From assembly GCF_000718775.1 (NCBI RefSeq), contig NZ_JOCB01000001.1, positions 62,001 to 126,000 on the forward strand: a stretch of 64,000 bases of DNA, read 5' to 3'. Under the pieces are notes generated by a model. The model saw only the letters and a program-made list of their open reading frames with translations. It was not told the DNA's origin and searched no databases. The position numbers and the translations under genes were made by a program. The stretch is from Streptomyces sp. NRRL S-31. GTDB taxonomy: Bacteria > Actinomycetota > Actinomycetes > Streptomycetales > Streptomycetaceae. Of the stretch, positions 35,410 to 44,180 are shown piece after piece (position 1 is the first letter of the stretch; each line of letters opens with the position of its first letter).

Positions 35410-36794
35410 GTCCGGACCCGGCCGGGACACCCGAGGTACCCGAGGCGCTTGAGGTCACCGAGGGACCCAAGACGGCCGACGGGCCGGAGCAGGCCCGCCG
35501 GCTCTCCCCCGCGCGCGTGCTGGACGTGGATTCCCTGCTGGACGATCCGGACACCCGGATCGTGGTGTGCTGCGGCTCGGGCGGGGTCGGCAAGACGACG
35601 ACCGCGGCGGCCCTCGGGCTGCGGGCCGCCGAGCGGGGCCGCAAGGTGGTCGTGCTGACCATCGACCCGGCCAGGCGGCTGGCCCAGTCGATGGGCATCG
35701 ACTCCCTCGACAACGTGCCCCGCAGGGTGAAGGGCACCGACGGCGACGGCGAGCTGCACGCCATGATGCTCGACATGAAGCGCACCTTCGACGAGGTCGT
35801 GGAGGCGCACGCGGACCGGGAGCGGGCCGCCGCGATCCTGTCGAACCCCTTCTACCAGTCGCTCTCGGCGGGCTTCGCGGGCACGCAGGAGTACATGGCG
35901 ATGGAGAAGCTGGGCCAGCTGCGGGCGAGGGACGAGTGGGACCTGATCGTGGTCGACACCCCGCCGTCCCGCTCGGCGCTGGACTTCCTGGACGCGCCCA
36001 AGCGGCTCGGCTCCTTCCTGGACGGCCGGCTCATCCGCCTGCTGACCGCTCCGGCCAAGCTCGGCGGTCGTGCGGGGATGGCCTTCCTCAACGTCGGCAT
36101 GTCGATGATGACCGGCACGCTCGGCAAGCTGCTGGGCGGTCAGCTGCTGAAGGACGTGCAGACGTTCGTGGCCGCGATGGACACCACCTTCGGCGGCTTC
36201 CGCACGCGCGCGGACGCCACCTACAAACTGCTCCAGGCACCCGGCACGGCGTTCCTGGTGGTGGCGGCCCCGGAGCGGGACGCGCTGCGCGAGGCGGCGT
36301 ACTTCGTGCAGCGGCTGGCCGCGGAGAACATGCCGCTGGTGGGGCTGGTGCTGAACCGGGTCCACGGCAGCGGGGCCTGCCGGCTGTCGGCCGAGCGGGC
36401 GCTCGCCGCCGCGGAAAATCTTGAGGACCCCCGCATTGTGGATCAGGAGGACGGGAAAGCTGGACTTCGTAACTCTCCCGACACGTACGGCAGTTCACCC
36501 TCTCTCGCATCCGAGAACGCCACCGCAGCTCCCGAGGAAGGCTCCCCCGCCGACATGGAGCGCTCGGTCGACCAACTCGCCGCGGGCCTGCTGAGACTGC
36601 ACGCCGAGCGCATGCATCTGCTCTCGCGCGAGCAGCGCACGCGCGACCGTTTCACCGCCCGCCACCCCGAGGTCGCGGTGGTCGAGGTACCCGCGCTGCC
36701 CGGCGACGTCCACGACCTCACGGGCCTGCGCGACATCGGCGACCGCCTGGCGGGCGAAGGAGCCTGGCGGCCCGGACAGCCGGAGCACATATAG
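35406..36794 (+). CDS. ArsA-like ATPase (second of a tandem pair)
   Basis: 462 residues. An N-terminal Pro/Glu-rich region (about 1-40), then CCGSGGVGKTTTAAALG (Walker A), TIDPARRLAQSMG and VVDTPPSRSALDFLDAP (Get3/ArsA switch motif). Near residues 330-370 a Ser/Asn-rich insertion (SPDTYGSSPSLASENATAA) differs in codon use from the flanks. TIDPARRLAQS is a strong ArsA/Get3 signature. It probably forms a heterodimer with the first ATPase. Confidence 0.85.
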   Translation: MSPDPAGTPEVPEALEVTEGPKTADGPEQARRLSPARVLDVDSLLDDPDTRIVVCCGSGGVGKTTTAAALGLRAAERGRKVVVLTIDPARRLAQSMGIDSLDNVPRRVKGTDGDGELHAMMLDMKRTFDEVVEAHADRERAAAILSNPFYQSLSAGFAGTQEYMAMEKLGQLRARDEWDLIVVDTPPSRSALDFLDAPKRLGSFLDGRLIRLLTAPAKLGGRAGMAFLNVGMSMMTGTLGKLLGGQLLKDVQTFVAAMDTTFGGFRTRADATYKLLQAPGTAFLVVAAPERDALREAAYFVQRLAAENMPLVGLVLNRVHGSGACRLSAERALAAAENLEDPRIVDQEDGKAGLRNSPDTYGSSPSLASENATAAPEEGSPADMERSVDQLAAGLLRLHAERMHLLSREQRTRDRFTARHPEVAVVEVPALPGDVHDLTGLRDIGDRLAGEGAWRPGQPEHI

Positions 36795-37237
36795 GCATAC
36801 ACGCAGCACGAATCGGCACCCGCCGACGACACGGACGGGAACACGAACGCGGACACGAGGACGCGAAGACCCCGAACAGGGACACGGGCGCCAGCACATG
36901 GACGGCGGCCTTCGCGGCGTACCAGGGCCGACGGCCGTCGACCCGTCGTACCGGCTCCCCCACGCCCCCACTGTGGCAGGCGTCGGCGCACACGACGGGC
37001 ACACACACGGCAGGCGCGCACCAGTGGACGCGCGCACGGCTGGCACCGGCGTAGTGTGCACGGCCGTGACGGGCACGCCCAAGACGGCGCGCACAGGACA
37101 GCCGGCGCAGGGCGTCTCGCACACACGCACGGTGGCTGCTGCCAGGAGGGGAGGCCGGGCGGTCGACCCGCGACGAGGCGGCCGGGCCGAAGCGACGTAC
37201 CCTCGTCTGCGCTCGCAGCGTGCCGGAGGGAACGCCC
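36795..37237. other. 443-bp gap between ArsA-like and wblA genes
   Basis: Convergent stops on both sides. The stretch holds degenerate GGACACG/GCACACG-type short repeats (36830-37080) and no convincing reading frame or perfect hairpin. Confidence 0.5.
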
Positions 37238-37576
37238 TCAGCTGACCGCCGCGTAGTTCTCGTACACCTCGTCGTTGTCGAGGGGAACGATCCCGAGTCC
37301 CCGCTCGTACTCCGAGCGGGCGGTTTCCAGCAGTCGGCGCCAAGAGGTCACGGTGGGCCGCCGGCGCAGCAGTGCGCGGCGCTCGCGCTCCGTCATGCCT
37401 CCCCACACGCCGAACTCCACGCGGTTGTCCAGCGCGTCGGCCAGGCACTCGGTGCGTACCGGGCACCCGGTGCACACCGCCTTGGCTCTGTTCTGCGCCG
37501 CTCCCTGAACGAACAGTTCATCCGGATCAGTAGTGCGGCAGGCAGCCTGCGCACTCCAGTCGGTTACCCAGCCCAT
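37238..37576 (-). CDS. wblA: WhiB-like regulator WblA
   Basis: 112 residues. The four 4Fe-4S cysteines are Cys13, Cys35, Cys38 and Cys44 (CTGC pair), followed by the GVWGG turn (56-60) and a basic DNA-binding end (ERERRALLRRRPTV). The sequence is nearly that of S. coelicolor WblA, a pleiotropic repressor of antibiotic production needed for sporulation. ATG 37576 gives the known 112-residue form; an upstream in-frame start (37633) is less likely. Confidence 0.97.
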   Translation of the reverse strand: MGWVTDWSAQAACRTTDPDELFVQGAAQNRAKAVCTGCPVRTECLADALDNRVEFGVWGGMTERERRALLRRRPTVTSWRRLLETARSEYERGLGIVPLDNDEVYENYAAVS

Positions 37577-37700
37577 ACCGGTGCCGTCCTCTCCCGAATC
37601 GAGGCTCCCCCACGGCGGCAGCGGCATATTCACCGCCGCCAGTTGAGGACGTTACGGAAGGTGGGGGCACGGCAACACCCCCGTCGGGCCCAATCTTGAA

Positions 37701-37710
37701 TGGCCCGAAC
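37701..37710 (+). promoter_or_regulatory. candidate AdpA-binding site upstream of wblA
   Basis: TGGCCCGAAC matches the AdpA consensus TGGCSNGWWY at every position, 125 bp before the wblA start. Confidence 0.45.
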
Positions 37711-38123
37711 GGACTATGGGTAAGCGGCAGATCACCCGCGGGAGTGACCTGACGACATGCGTGATCATCCCGGCAAACCGGGGCAGTCGTGGCACGTCAC
37801 AGCGGTCGCCAGGCGGCGCACGCGGTGGTTCCGGGCTCGTCCCCCTCGGAAAAGGGCGCGCTCCCGAGGGATTTCGGGCTCTGTCCGGAACGATTCGGGG
37901 TCACCGGACGTATGGATACATGACCGCACGGCTGTGACAGTTGAGAGCAGCTTAGGCCAATGCCTGTGTGCGTGTCCGGCGAATGGGAACGTAGACGTTC
38001 TGCTTTGCCGTGCCGTGACGGAGACCGGCGCGCCCCGGCGCGTTCGCGGTCCCTTCGTCACGATCCGGCACCCGTAACATCCCGAGGAGCAGTCGCTCCC
38101 TCGGAACGCTCAACAGTACGGAT

Positions 38124-38129
38124 TAGGCT
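38124..38129 (+). promoter_or_regulatory. -10 box of the PBP gene (leaderless pattern)
   Basis: TAGGCT, 6 bases before the ATG, with no ribosome binding site, would place the transcript start at the start codon. A GGAAC motif at 38103-38107, 16 bp upstream, recalls the -35 of envelope-stress ECF sigma factors, but the -10 does not fit well. Confidence 0.35.
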
Positions 38130-38135
38130 GCCCCC

Positions 38136-40481
38136 ATGCCAAAGAAGCGCTCGGGTGGTGGTCTGTCGCCCATGCAGCAGGCCGCCAAGTTCCTCGGTGT
38201 CAGTGTGCTCGCCGGAGCCGTCATGGCGGGCATCGCGCTGCCCGCGGCCGGCGCGCTGGGCCTCGCGGCCAAGGGCTCGGTCCAGGGTTTCGACGAGATT
38301 CCGGCCAACCTGAAGAGTCCTCAGCTGAGCCAGCGCACCACGATCCTGGACGCCCGGGGCGGACAGATCGCGACCGTCTACTCCCGCGACCGTACGGTGG
38401 TCGACCTCAAGGACATGTCGCCGTACGTGCAGAAGGCGATCGTCGCGATCGAGGACTCGCGCTTCTACAAGCACGGCGCCGTCGACCTCAAGGGCGTGCT
38501 GCGCGCCCTGAACAAGAACGCGCAGGAGGGCGGGGTCGCCCAGGGCGCCTCCACGCTCACCCAGCAGCTGGTGAAGAACTACTTCATCGAGGAGGCCGGC
38601 GACGACCCGACCAAGGTCGCCGAGGCCACCCAGCAGACCCTGGGCCGCAAGATCCGCGAGCTGAAGTACGCCATCCAGATCGAGGACAAGCTCGGCAAGA
38701 AGAAGATCCTCGAGAACTACCTGAACATCACCTTCTTCGGTGAGCAGGCCTACGGGGTCGAGGCCGCCTCCCAGCGCTACTTCTCCAAGCACGCCAAGGA
38801 CCTGAACCTCCAGGAGTCGGCGCTGCTGGCCGGCATCGTGCAGTCGCCGAGCCGGTACGACCCGGTCAACGACGAGGCCGAGGCCACCAAGCGGCGCAAC
38901 GTCGTGCTCCAGCGCATGGCCGAACTCGGCGACATCTCCCAGCAGGAGGCCGACCAGGCACAGCGGAAGCCGCTCGGCCTGCACACCAGCCGCCCCAAGA
39001 ACGGCTGCATCACCGCGGTGAAGAGCGCCGGCTTCTTCTGTGACTACGTCCGCCAGGTCGTCCTCACCGACCCGGTCTTCGGCAAGAGCAAGGAGGCGCG
39101 GGCCAAGCTCTGGAACCGGGGCGGCCTGACCATCCGTACGACGCTCGACCCGCAGGCGCAGGAGTCCGCGCAGGAGTCCATCAAGGACCACGTCTACAAG
39201 AGCGACGCCGTGGCGACCGCCGCGACCATCGTGGAGCCCGGCACCGGCCGGATCCTCGCCATGGGCCAGTCCCGCCCGTACGGCGTCAACATCCGCAACG
39301 ACGAGACGACGATCAACCTGTCCGTCAACCACGACATGGGCGGCGGCGTCGGCTACCAGCCCGGTTCCACGTTCAAGCCGATCGTCGCCGCGGCGGCCAT
39401 CGAAGGCGGGAAGCAGCCGACGCAGGAGTACTCGTCGCCGTACGAGATGACGTACCCGAGCCCGGTGTCCGCGTGCGACGGCAAGGTGTGGCGCGACGAC
39501 CCGCGCAAGCCCACCAAGCTGACCAACGAGAACGAGGAGGAGAGCGGCCCGTACGGCATGAAGGAGGCGACCGCCAAGTCGGTCAACACCTACTACGTGC
39601 AGCTCATCAGCGACATCGGCATCTGCCCGGTCGTCGACATGGCCAAGAAGATGGGCGTGCAGCGCGCGGACGGCCGCCAGATCCGCCAGGCGCCCTCCAT
39701 CGCGCTCGGCACCCAGGAGATGTCCCCGCTGACGATGGCGAGCGCGTACGCCGCCTTCGCCTCGCGCGGCACGTACTGCACCCCGGTCGCCATCGAGTCG
39801 GTCACCAAGAAGATCGGCAGTGCGCAGAAGTCCCTGGCGGTGCCGAAGACGACCTGCTCACGGGCGATGTCGGAGAAGACCGCCGACACGGTCAGCACCC
39901 TCCTCAAGGGCGTGGTCGAGGACGGCACGGGCCAGGAGGCCGGCCTCGGCAGCCGCCCGAGCGCCGGAAAGACGGGTACGACGGACGAGCGCTACGCGGC
40001 TTGGTTCGTCGGCTACACCCCGAACATGGCGGGCGCGGTCTGGGTCGGCGACCCGCAGCACAAGCGCAAGATGACCGGCATCACCATCGGCGGCGTCCCG
40101 CACGACAAGGTCTACGGCGGTGAGGTCCCGGGTCCGATCTGGCGCGACATGATGAGCGGCGCGCTGGACGGCAAACCCGCCCCGGACTTCCACCTGGTCG
40201 ACATCCCCGACGACTCCCACGAGGACGGTGATCAGGGAAAAGGCAACGGGGGGGCGACGGACGGCAACAACGGCGAACCGACGCCGCAGGTGATCGGGGG
40301 ACTGCTCGGCGGTCTGACGAACGGGGGCGCCGCTGACGGAGCCACCACCGCCGGCAACGCGAACGCCGGCACCACCGGCGGCACGTTCCCGACGCCGACC
40401 TTCTCCCTCCCCGGCAACATCCTCCAGGGCCAGACGAACGGCGGGAACAACGGGAACGGGCATGGGGGCCGTCGGCATTAG
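38136..40481 (+). CDS. class A penicillin-binding protein (bifunctional)
   Basis: 781 residues. A short cytoplasmic N-terminus, one membrane span (about 18-45), and a GT51 transglycosylase domain with EDSRFYKHGAVDLKG, GASTLTQQLVKN and RKIRELK. The transpeptidase domain follows with SxxK in GSTFKPIVAAA, SxN in AKSVNTYY and KTGTT. The C-terminus (about 690-781) is a Gly/Asn/Thr-rich low-complexity tail ending in GHGGRRH. It polymerises and cross-links peptidoglycan outside the membrane. Confidence 0.94.
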   Translation: MPKKRSGGGLSPMQQAAKFLGVSVLAGAVMAGIALPAAGALGLAAKGSVQGFDEIPANLKSPQLSQRTTILDARGGQIATVYSRDRTVVDLKDMSPYVQKAIVAIEDSRFYKHGAVDLKGVLRALNKNAQEGGVAQGASTLTQQLVKNYFIEEAGDDPTKVAEATQQTLGRKIRELKYAIQIEDKLGKKKILENYLNITFFGEQAYGVEAASQRYFSKHAKDLNLQESALLAGIVQSPSRYDPVNDEAEATKRRNVVLQRMAELGDISQQEADQAQRKPLGLHTSRPKNGCITAVKSAGFFCDYVRQVVLTDPVFGKSKEARAKLWNRGGLTIRTTLDPQAQESAQESIKDHVYKSDAVATAATIVEPGTGRILAMGQSRPYGVNIRNDETTINLSVNHDMGGGVGYQPGSTFKPIVAAAAIEGGKQPTQEYSSPYEMTYPSPVSACDGKVWRDDPRKPTKLTNENEEESGPYGMKEATAKSVNTYYVQLISDIGICPVVDMAKKMGVQRADGRQIRQAPSIALGTQEMSPLTMASAYAAFASRGTYCTPVAIESVTKKIGSAQKSLAVPKTTCSRAMSEKTADTVSTLLKGVVEDGTGQEAGLGSRPSAGKTGTTDERYAAWFVGYTPNMAGAVWVGDPQHKRKMTGITIGGVPHDKVYGGEVPGPIWRDMMSGALDGKPAPDFHLVDIPDDSHEDGDQGKGNGGATDGNNGEPTPQVIGGLLGGLTNGGAADGATTAGNANAGTTGGTFPTPTFSLPGNILQGQTNGGNNGNGHGGRRH

Positions 40482-40582
40482 CGGCCGGTGACATCAGCGC
40501 CGGTGGCGTTGGCGCGGGTGGCTGCGCAGGGCAGCGGGGCAGCGCTTGGCGCGCCTGGTGGACCCGGTGGACCCGGGCGTAC

Positions 40583-40632
40583 GTACGACAGCGGGGCCGC
40601 ACCTCGGAGGGGGTGCGGCCCCGCTGTCGTAC
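40583..40632. terminator. 21-bp perfect hairpin, terminator of the PBP gene
   Basis: Arms 40583-40603 and 40612-40632 are fully complementary with an 8-nt loop. It lies about 100 bp past the PBP stop and 170 bp past the convergent YqeY stop, so it probably stops transcription from both sides. Confidence 0.88.
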
Positions 40633-40665
40633 CGGGAGAGGGGGGCGAGCGGCGACCGACGGCCG

Positions 40666-40724
40666 GCAGGCGGCAGGCGGCAGGCGGCAGGCGGCAGGCG
40701 GCAGGCGGCAGGCGGCAGGCGGCA
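40666..40724. repeat. heptanucleotide tandem repeat (GCAGGCG)8
   Basis: Eight perfect copies of a 7-bp unit plus a partial ninth, in a non-coding stretch. On the minus strand the unit reads GCCTGCC. Likely length-variable by slippage. Confidence 0.95.
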
Positions 40725-40804
40725 GTAGACGGAACCGGCCGTTCGACGCTCGGCCCGCGTCGCTCGGCCTGCCTCGCTCGGCCTGCCTCGCTCAGCTGCG
40801 CCGC

Positions 40805-41272
40805 TCAGCCCTGGAGCAGCTTCTTCACCGCGGCGGCGACCCGGCCGCCCTCGGCCTGGCCGGCCACCTTGGGGTTCACGATCTTCATGACGGCACCCAT
40901 GGCCCGCGGCCCCTCGGCACCGCCCGCCTTGGCCTCCTCCACGGCCTGGGCGACGATCGCGTCCAGCTCCTCGTCGGACAACTGCTTGGGCAGGTACTCG
41001 GCGAGCACCTCGCCCTCCGCCTTCTCCCGCTCGGCCTGCTCGGCACGACCGCCCTGCGCGAAGGCGTCGGCGGCCTCCCGGCGCTTCTTCGCCTCACGGG
41101 TGATCACCTTGAGGACCTCGTCGTCGGAGAGCTCCCGCTTCTCCTTGCCCGCGACCTCCTCCTTGGTGATCGCGGCGAGCGTCAGCCGGAGCGTCGAGGA
41201 GCGCAGCTCGTCGCGCTGCTTGATCGCGGCGTTGAGGTCGTCGTGGAGCTTCGACTTGAGCGTGGTGGTCAT
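40805..41272 (-). CDS. GatB/YqeY domain protein
   Basis: 155 residues, the usual YqeY length. MTTTLKSKLHDDLNAAIKQRDELR, LPKQLSDEELDAIV and MGAVMKIVNPKVAGQAEGG are the standard motifs. It shares its domain with the tail of GatB (tRNA amidotransferase); the role of the stand-alone protein is unknown, perhaps tRNA-related. Confidence 0.92.
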   Translation of the reverse strand: MTTTLKSKLHDDLNAAIKQRDELRSSTLRLTLAAITKEEVAGKEKRELSDDEVLKVITREAKKRREAADAFAQGGRAEQAEREKAEGEVLAEYLPKQLSDEELDAIVAQAVEEAKAGGAEGPRAMGAVMKIVNPKVAGQAEGGRVAAAVKKLLQG

Positions 41273-41365
41273 GGCCTGATTGTCGCAGGTGCACGGCCGC
41301 CCACGCCCGCGCATTAACCAGGCGGCCGTTCTCACCACGCCCAACAGGTCTGACACGATGGGAGT

Positions 41366-42292
41366 ATGCGCGCGCGATACGGAATTCCCCTGGGGATCAT
41401 GGCGGCAGGCGCCGCCGGGCTGGTGTACTCGGCGGGCTTCGAAGCCCGCTCCTTCCGTCTCCGGCGGGTGACCGTCCCCGTCCTCCCCCCGGGCATGCGT
41501 CCGCTGCGCGTGCTCCAGGTCTCCGACATCCACATGGTGAGCGGCCAGCGCAAGAAGCAGCGCTGGTTGCAGTCGCTGGCCGGGCTGCGCCCCGACTTCG
41601 TGATCAACACCGGTGACAACCTGTCGGACCCCGAGGGCGTCCCCGAGGTCCTCGACGCCCTGGGCCCGCTGATGGAGTTCCCGGGCGCGTACGTCTTCGG
41701 CTCCAACGACTACTACGGTCCCAAGCTCCGCAACCCGGCCCGCTACCTGCTGGAGAAGACGAGCGGACGCCACGGTCTGAACGGCAACGCACCGGCGGTG
41801 GGTGTGATCCACAACCCGTGGGAGGACCTGCGGGACGGCTTCGACGCGGCGGGCTGGCTGAACCTGACGAACACGCGCGGAGTGCTCAAGGTCGAGGGTG
41901 TCTCCGTCGAGCTGACCGGCCTGGACGACCCGCACATCAAGCGCGACCGCTACGCCGAGGTGGCCGGCGGTCCGTCGGGCACGCACGACCTCTCCCTGGG
42001 CGTGGTCCATGCCCCGTACCTGCGCACACTCGACGCGTTCACGGCGGACGCCTACCCCCTGATCCTGGCCGGCCACACCCACGGCGGCCAGCTGTGCATC
42101 CCTTTCTACGGCGCCCTGGTCACCAACTGCGACCTGGAAACGGACCGCGTGAAGGGCCTCTCCACGCACACGGCGGAGGGCCGTACGTCCTACCTCCACG
42201 TCTCGGCGGGCTGCGGCACCAACCGCTACACACCGGTCCGCTTCGCGTGCCCCCCGGAGTCGACGCTGCTGACGCTGGTCGAGCGGCGGTAG
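41366..42292 (+). CDS. metallophosphoesterase with N-terminal membrane anchor
   Basis: 308 residues. A hydrophobic N-terminus (GIPLGIMAAGAAGLVYSAGF), then SDIH (D-x-H), NTGDN (GD), GSND (in place of the usual GNHD, so the His is Asn), VHAP and GHTHGG. It is YkuE-like. The GNHD change affects a residue that normally contacts the phosphate. ATG 41366. It lies just after yqeY in divergent orientation. Confidence 0.85.
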   Translation: MRARYGIPLGIMAAGAAGLVYSAGFEARSFRLRRVTVPVLPPGMRPLRVLQVSDIHMVSGQRKKQRWLQSLAGLRPDFVINTGDNLSDPEGVPEVLDALGPLMEFPGAYVFGSNDYYGPKLRNPARYLLEKTSGRHGLNGNAPAVGVIHNPWEDLRDGFDAAGWLNLTNTRGVLKVEGVSVELTGLDDPHIKRDRYAEVAGGPSGTHDLSLGVVHAPYLRTLDAFTADAYPLILAGHTHGGQLCIPFYGALVTNCDLETDRVKGLSTHTAEGRTSYLHVSAGCGTNRYTPVRFACPPESTLLTLVERR

Positions 42293-42469
42293 GAAAGACC
42301 AGGCGGGTCGGGCGGGACTCTTGATCCGCCCCACCGCCCCACCCGGCGGAGCCCGCGGAACCGAACCGCCGATCCACCCGGGCCACCGATCCACCGCCCG
42401 TCCCGGGCCGTACCCCACCCGGCCCAACCCACATGGCCGCGCCCCTCACCCGCTCCTAGCGTGAGGGGT

Positions 42470-43231
42470 ATGACCGCCCCGATACCCAGGGACATCCCGG
42501 ACCTGCCCGCGGTCCCGGGCCCGCCCGTACTGCTGCCCGCCCCGGTGCCGGCCACGGCGGTGGTGGCCCCGGTCCGCCGCCCGGCCGTAGCGGTATTCCG
42601 CCTGGCGACCGCGGTGGCGGCGGCCGGCGGAGTCGCACTGGAACTGCTCCTGGGCCCTCCGTCCCGCGTCCTCGGCTACTTCAGCGTCCAGAGCAGCATC
42701 CTGCTGGCCGTGGTCATGCTCCTGTCGGCGACGAGGTCCTGGCGGGCCCGCCGCGCGCTCCCGTCCGCGGTGACAGGCGCCACGCTCCTCTACGCAGTGA
42801 TCGGCGCGCTGGTCTACCACCTGCTCCTGACCCACACCACGCCCCCGTTCTCCATGACCGGCGCGACCACGGCCCCGGAGCGCTGGCACGCCCAGTGGAC
42901 GGCCCTCCAGATCCTCCACGTACTGGTTCCGGCGGCGGCGGTGCTGGACTGGCTCTTCCTCACCCCCGCGGCCCGCCTGCGCCTCCGCCAGGCCGCGGCG
43001 TGGCTGCTCTACCCCCTGGCCTACCTGGCCTTCACCCTCCTCATCCGGGCCGCGTTCATGCCACCGTCCGACCCGTCCCGCTACCTCTATCCCTTCCTCG
43101 ACGTGACGGCCCACGGCTACCGCGGCACCCTGGCGAACGCCTTGCTCCTGGGCCTCGCGATCTACGCCCTGGCGGTCCTCCTGGTGGCCCTGGACCACGC
43201 CCGCCCGACCCCGACCCGCCACCCCGTCTGA
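42470..43231 (+). CDS. Pr6Pr-family polytopic membrane protein
   Basis: 253 residues. A Pro-rich cytoplasmic N-terminus is followed by about six membrane spans (VFRLATAVAAAGGVALELLLG, YFSVQSSILLAVVMLL and others), with the family motif YFSVQS and WHAQWTALQILHVLVP. Function unknown. ATG 42470 is preceded at 7 bp by TAGCGT, so the mRNA may be leaderless; GTG 42461 is an alternative start. Confidence 0.75.
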   Translation: MTAPIPRDIPDLPAVPGPPVLLPAPVPATAVVAPVRRPAVAVFRLATAVAAAGGVALELLLGPPSRVLGYFSVQSSILLAVVMLLSATRSWRARRALPSAVTGATLLYAVIGALVYHLLLTHTTPPFSMTGATTAPERWHAQWTALQILHVLVPAAAVLDWLFLTPAARLRLRQAAAWLLYPLAYLAFTLLIRAAFMPPSDPSRYLYPFLDVTAHGYRGTLANALLLGLAIYALAVLLVALDHARPTPTRHPV

Positions 43232-43297
43232 ATCGGATTTCGTCTACAGCCACCAGTGGGCTAAAGTAAACGACGTCGCCGCGGGAAGCAGCGACAC

Positions 43298-43371
43298 CGG
43301 GGTGTAGCGCAGCTTGGCAGCGCGCTTCGTTCGGGACGAAGAGGTCGTGGGTTCAAATCCCGCCACCCCGA
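43298..43371 (+). tRNA. tRNA-Pro (anticodon CGG)
   Basis: 74 nt. Acceptor CGGGGTG pairs with CACCCCG, discriminator A. The anticodon stem is CTTCG/CGAAG with loop TTCGGGA, so the anticodon is CGG with G37, as in proline tRNAs. The T-arm is GTGGG TTCAAAT CCCGC. CCA is not encoded. Its 3' 43 bp are repeated at 45966-46008, so this gene is the attachment site of an integrated element. Confidence 0.97.
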
Positions 43372-43372
43372 C
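43330..43372. repeat. attL: tRNA-Pro 3' end
   Basis: 43-bp direct repeat, from the anticodon loop to one base past the tRNA. Identical to 45966-46008. The tRNA stays intact after insertion. Confidence 0.93.
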
Positions 43373-43388
43373 AGCCGCAACAGCAGGT

Positions 43389-43418
43389 AGACCACCTAGG
43401 AACGTTCCTAGGTGGTCT
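43389..43418. terminator. perfect palindromic terminator after tRNA-Pro
   Basis: A 30-bp perfect palindrome (15-bp arms centred on AACGTT) is followed on the plus strand by TTCTTTTTT. It ends tRNA-Pro transcription and, in reverse, the integrase remnant. Confidence 0.92.
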
Positions 43419-43468
43419 TCTTTTTTCTGCCTGCGTGTCTATCTGAGTGACTACCGCTTCCCGCGTGC

Positions 43469-43807
43469 CTACGGCAGCCGCTCCTGCGTGCCGAAGATGC
43501 CGTCCATGACCACGGCGCCGGTCTGGATCACGGGCCGGATCTGCTTTCGGTAGACCTCCTCGGTCACGGCGGTCCCCGAGTGGCCGACGAGCCGCGAGAT
43601 CTCCTCCAGCGGGACACCCCGGTCGGAGAGCAGAGACACGAAGCTGTGCCGAAGCTCCCTCGGTGTCCACTCCTCTGGGCTGATCCCGTCGATGCCCTTG
43701 AGCGCCTGGCGGAAGGCACGGCGGACGTTGGCGGCATCGAGAGGCTTGCCCACGGCTAAGGAGAAAGACACCACCCACAGCCGCCCCCACGGAGAGGGCT
43801 GTCCCAC
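43469..43807 (-). pseudogene. tyrosine integrase remnant (C-terminal third)
   Basis: 112 codons. GKPLDAANVRRAFRQALKGI, TPRELRHSFVSLLSDRG, ISRLVGHSG and TEEVYRKQI are the C-terminal catalytic boxes (Arg, His, and the nucleophile Tyr) of a phage-type integrase. At least 250 N-terminal residues, including the DNA-binding domains and the first catalytic Arg, are missing. The sequence before GKPLDA (MGQPSPWGRLWVV) is unrelated, so the gene was cut by a deletion. It points toward attL, where integrase genes normally end. Confidence 0.88.
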
Positions 43808-44180
43808 GGCACGAGCGCCCTCCCGGGCCGTCCTAGGGCCTTGGAAGGGCGCTCAGCGTTGGCCAACGTCGACAGCTACCGACAGCTCAGTAGCAGGTCA
43901 CGGCGTTGATCGATAAGGCGGCCGCAGGTCACGGCCTCCAGTGATCAGTTGTGGCCGTGCAGTGCCCATCGCCTCGCCACACCCCGGCAGCTCCACCCTG
44001 TGGCCTCATGCTCGCTCGGCCGTTGCGCCTCACCGACCCCGAGACCGCGCAAGCGGTACAGCCGCCGACGCGGCACCCACGGCGCCGGCGCACCCTTACA
44101 ACGCGACAGGCGGTCTTGTGCCAGCCTGTCTTGGCATCTACGGTCGATCTGCTCAGCAGTGCGACGCATCTGGGGGAAGC
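43808..44180. other. upstream region of the island nuclease-like gene
   Basis: 373 bp. GC is intermediate. No gene is recognised; the minus-strand frames are Cys/Arg-rich shadows. It must carry the cargo gene's promoter. A good ribosome binding site (GGGGGA) lies directly before 44181. Confidence 0.5.

Larger units (their letters stand above)
37577..38135. promoter_or_regulatory. 559-bp divergent promoter region, wblA / PBP
   Basis: No gene recognised. It contains an AdpA-type site (37701-37710), an imperfect inverted repeat TCACCCGCGGGAGTGA (37732-37747), and the -10-like TAGGCT at 38124 before the PBP gene. Long leaders are usual for wblA. Confidence 0.6.
40482..40804. other. 323-bp gap between convergent PBP and YqeY genes
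   Basis: Contains a strong terminator (40583-40632) and a heptanucleotide repeat tract (40666-40724), then short CTCGGCCTG repeats at 40760-40795. No gene. Confidence 0.7.

Noticed and set aside
40666-40724. Heptamer tract considered as a CRISPR-like array
   Set aside because: Units are only 7 bp with no spacers; no cas genes anywhere in the window.
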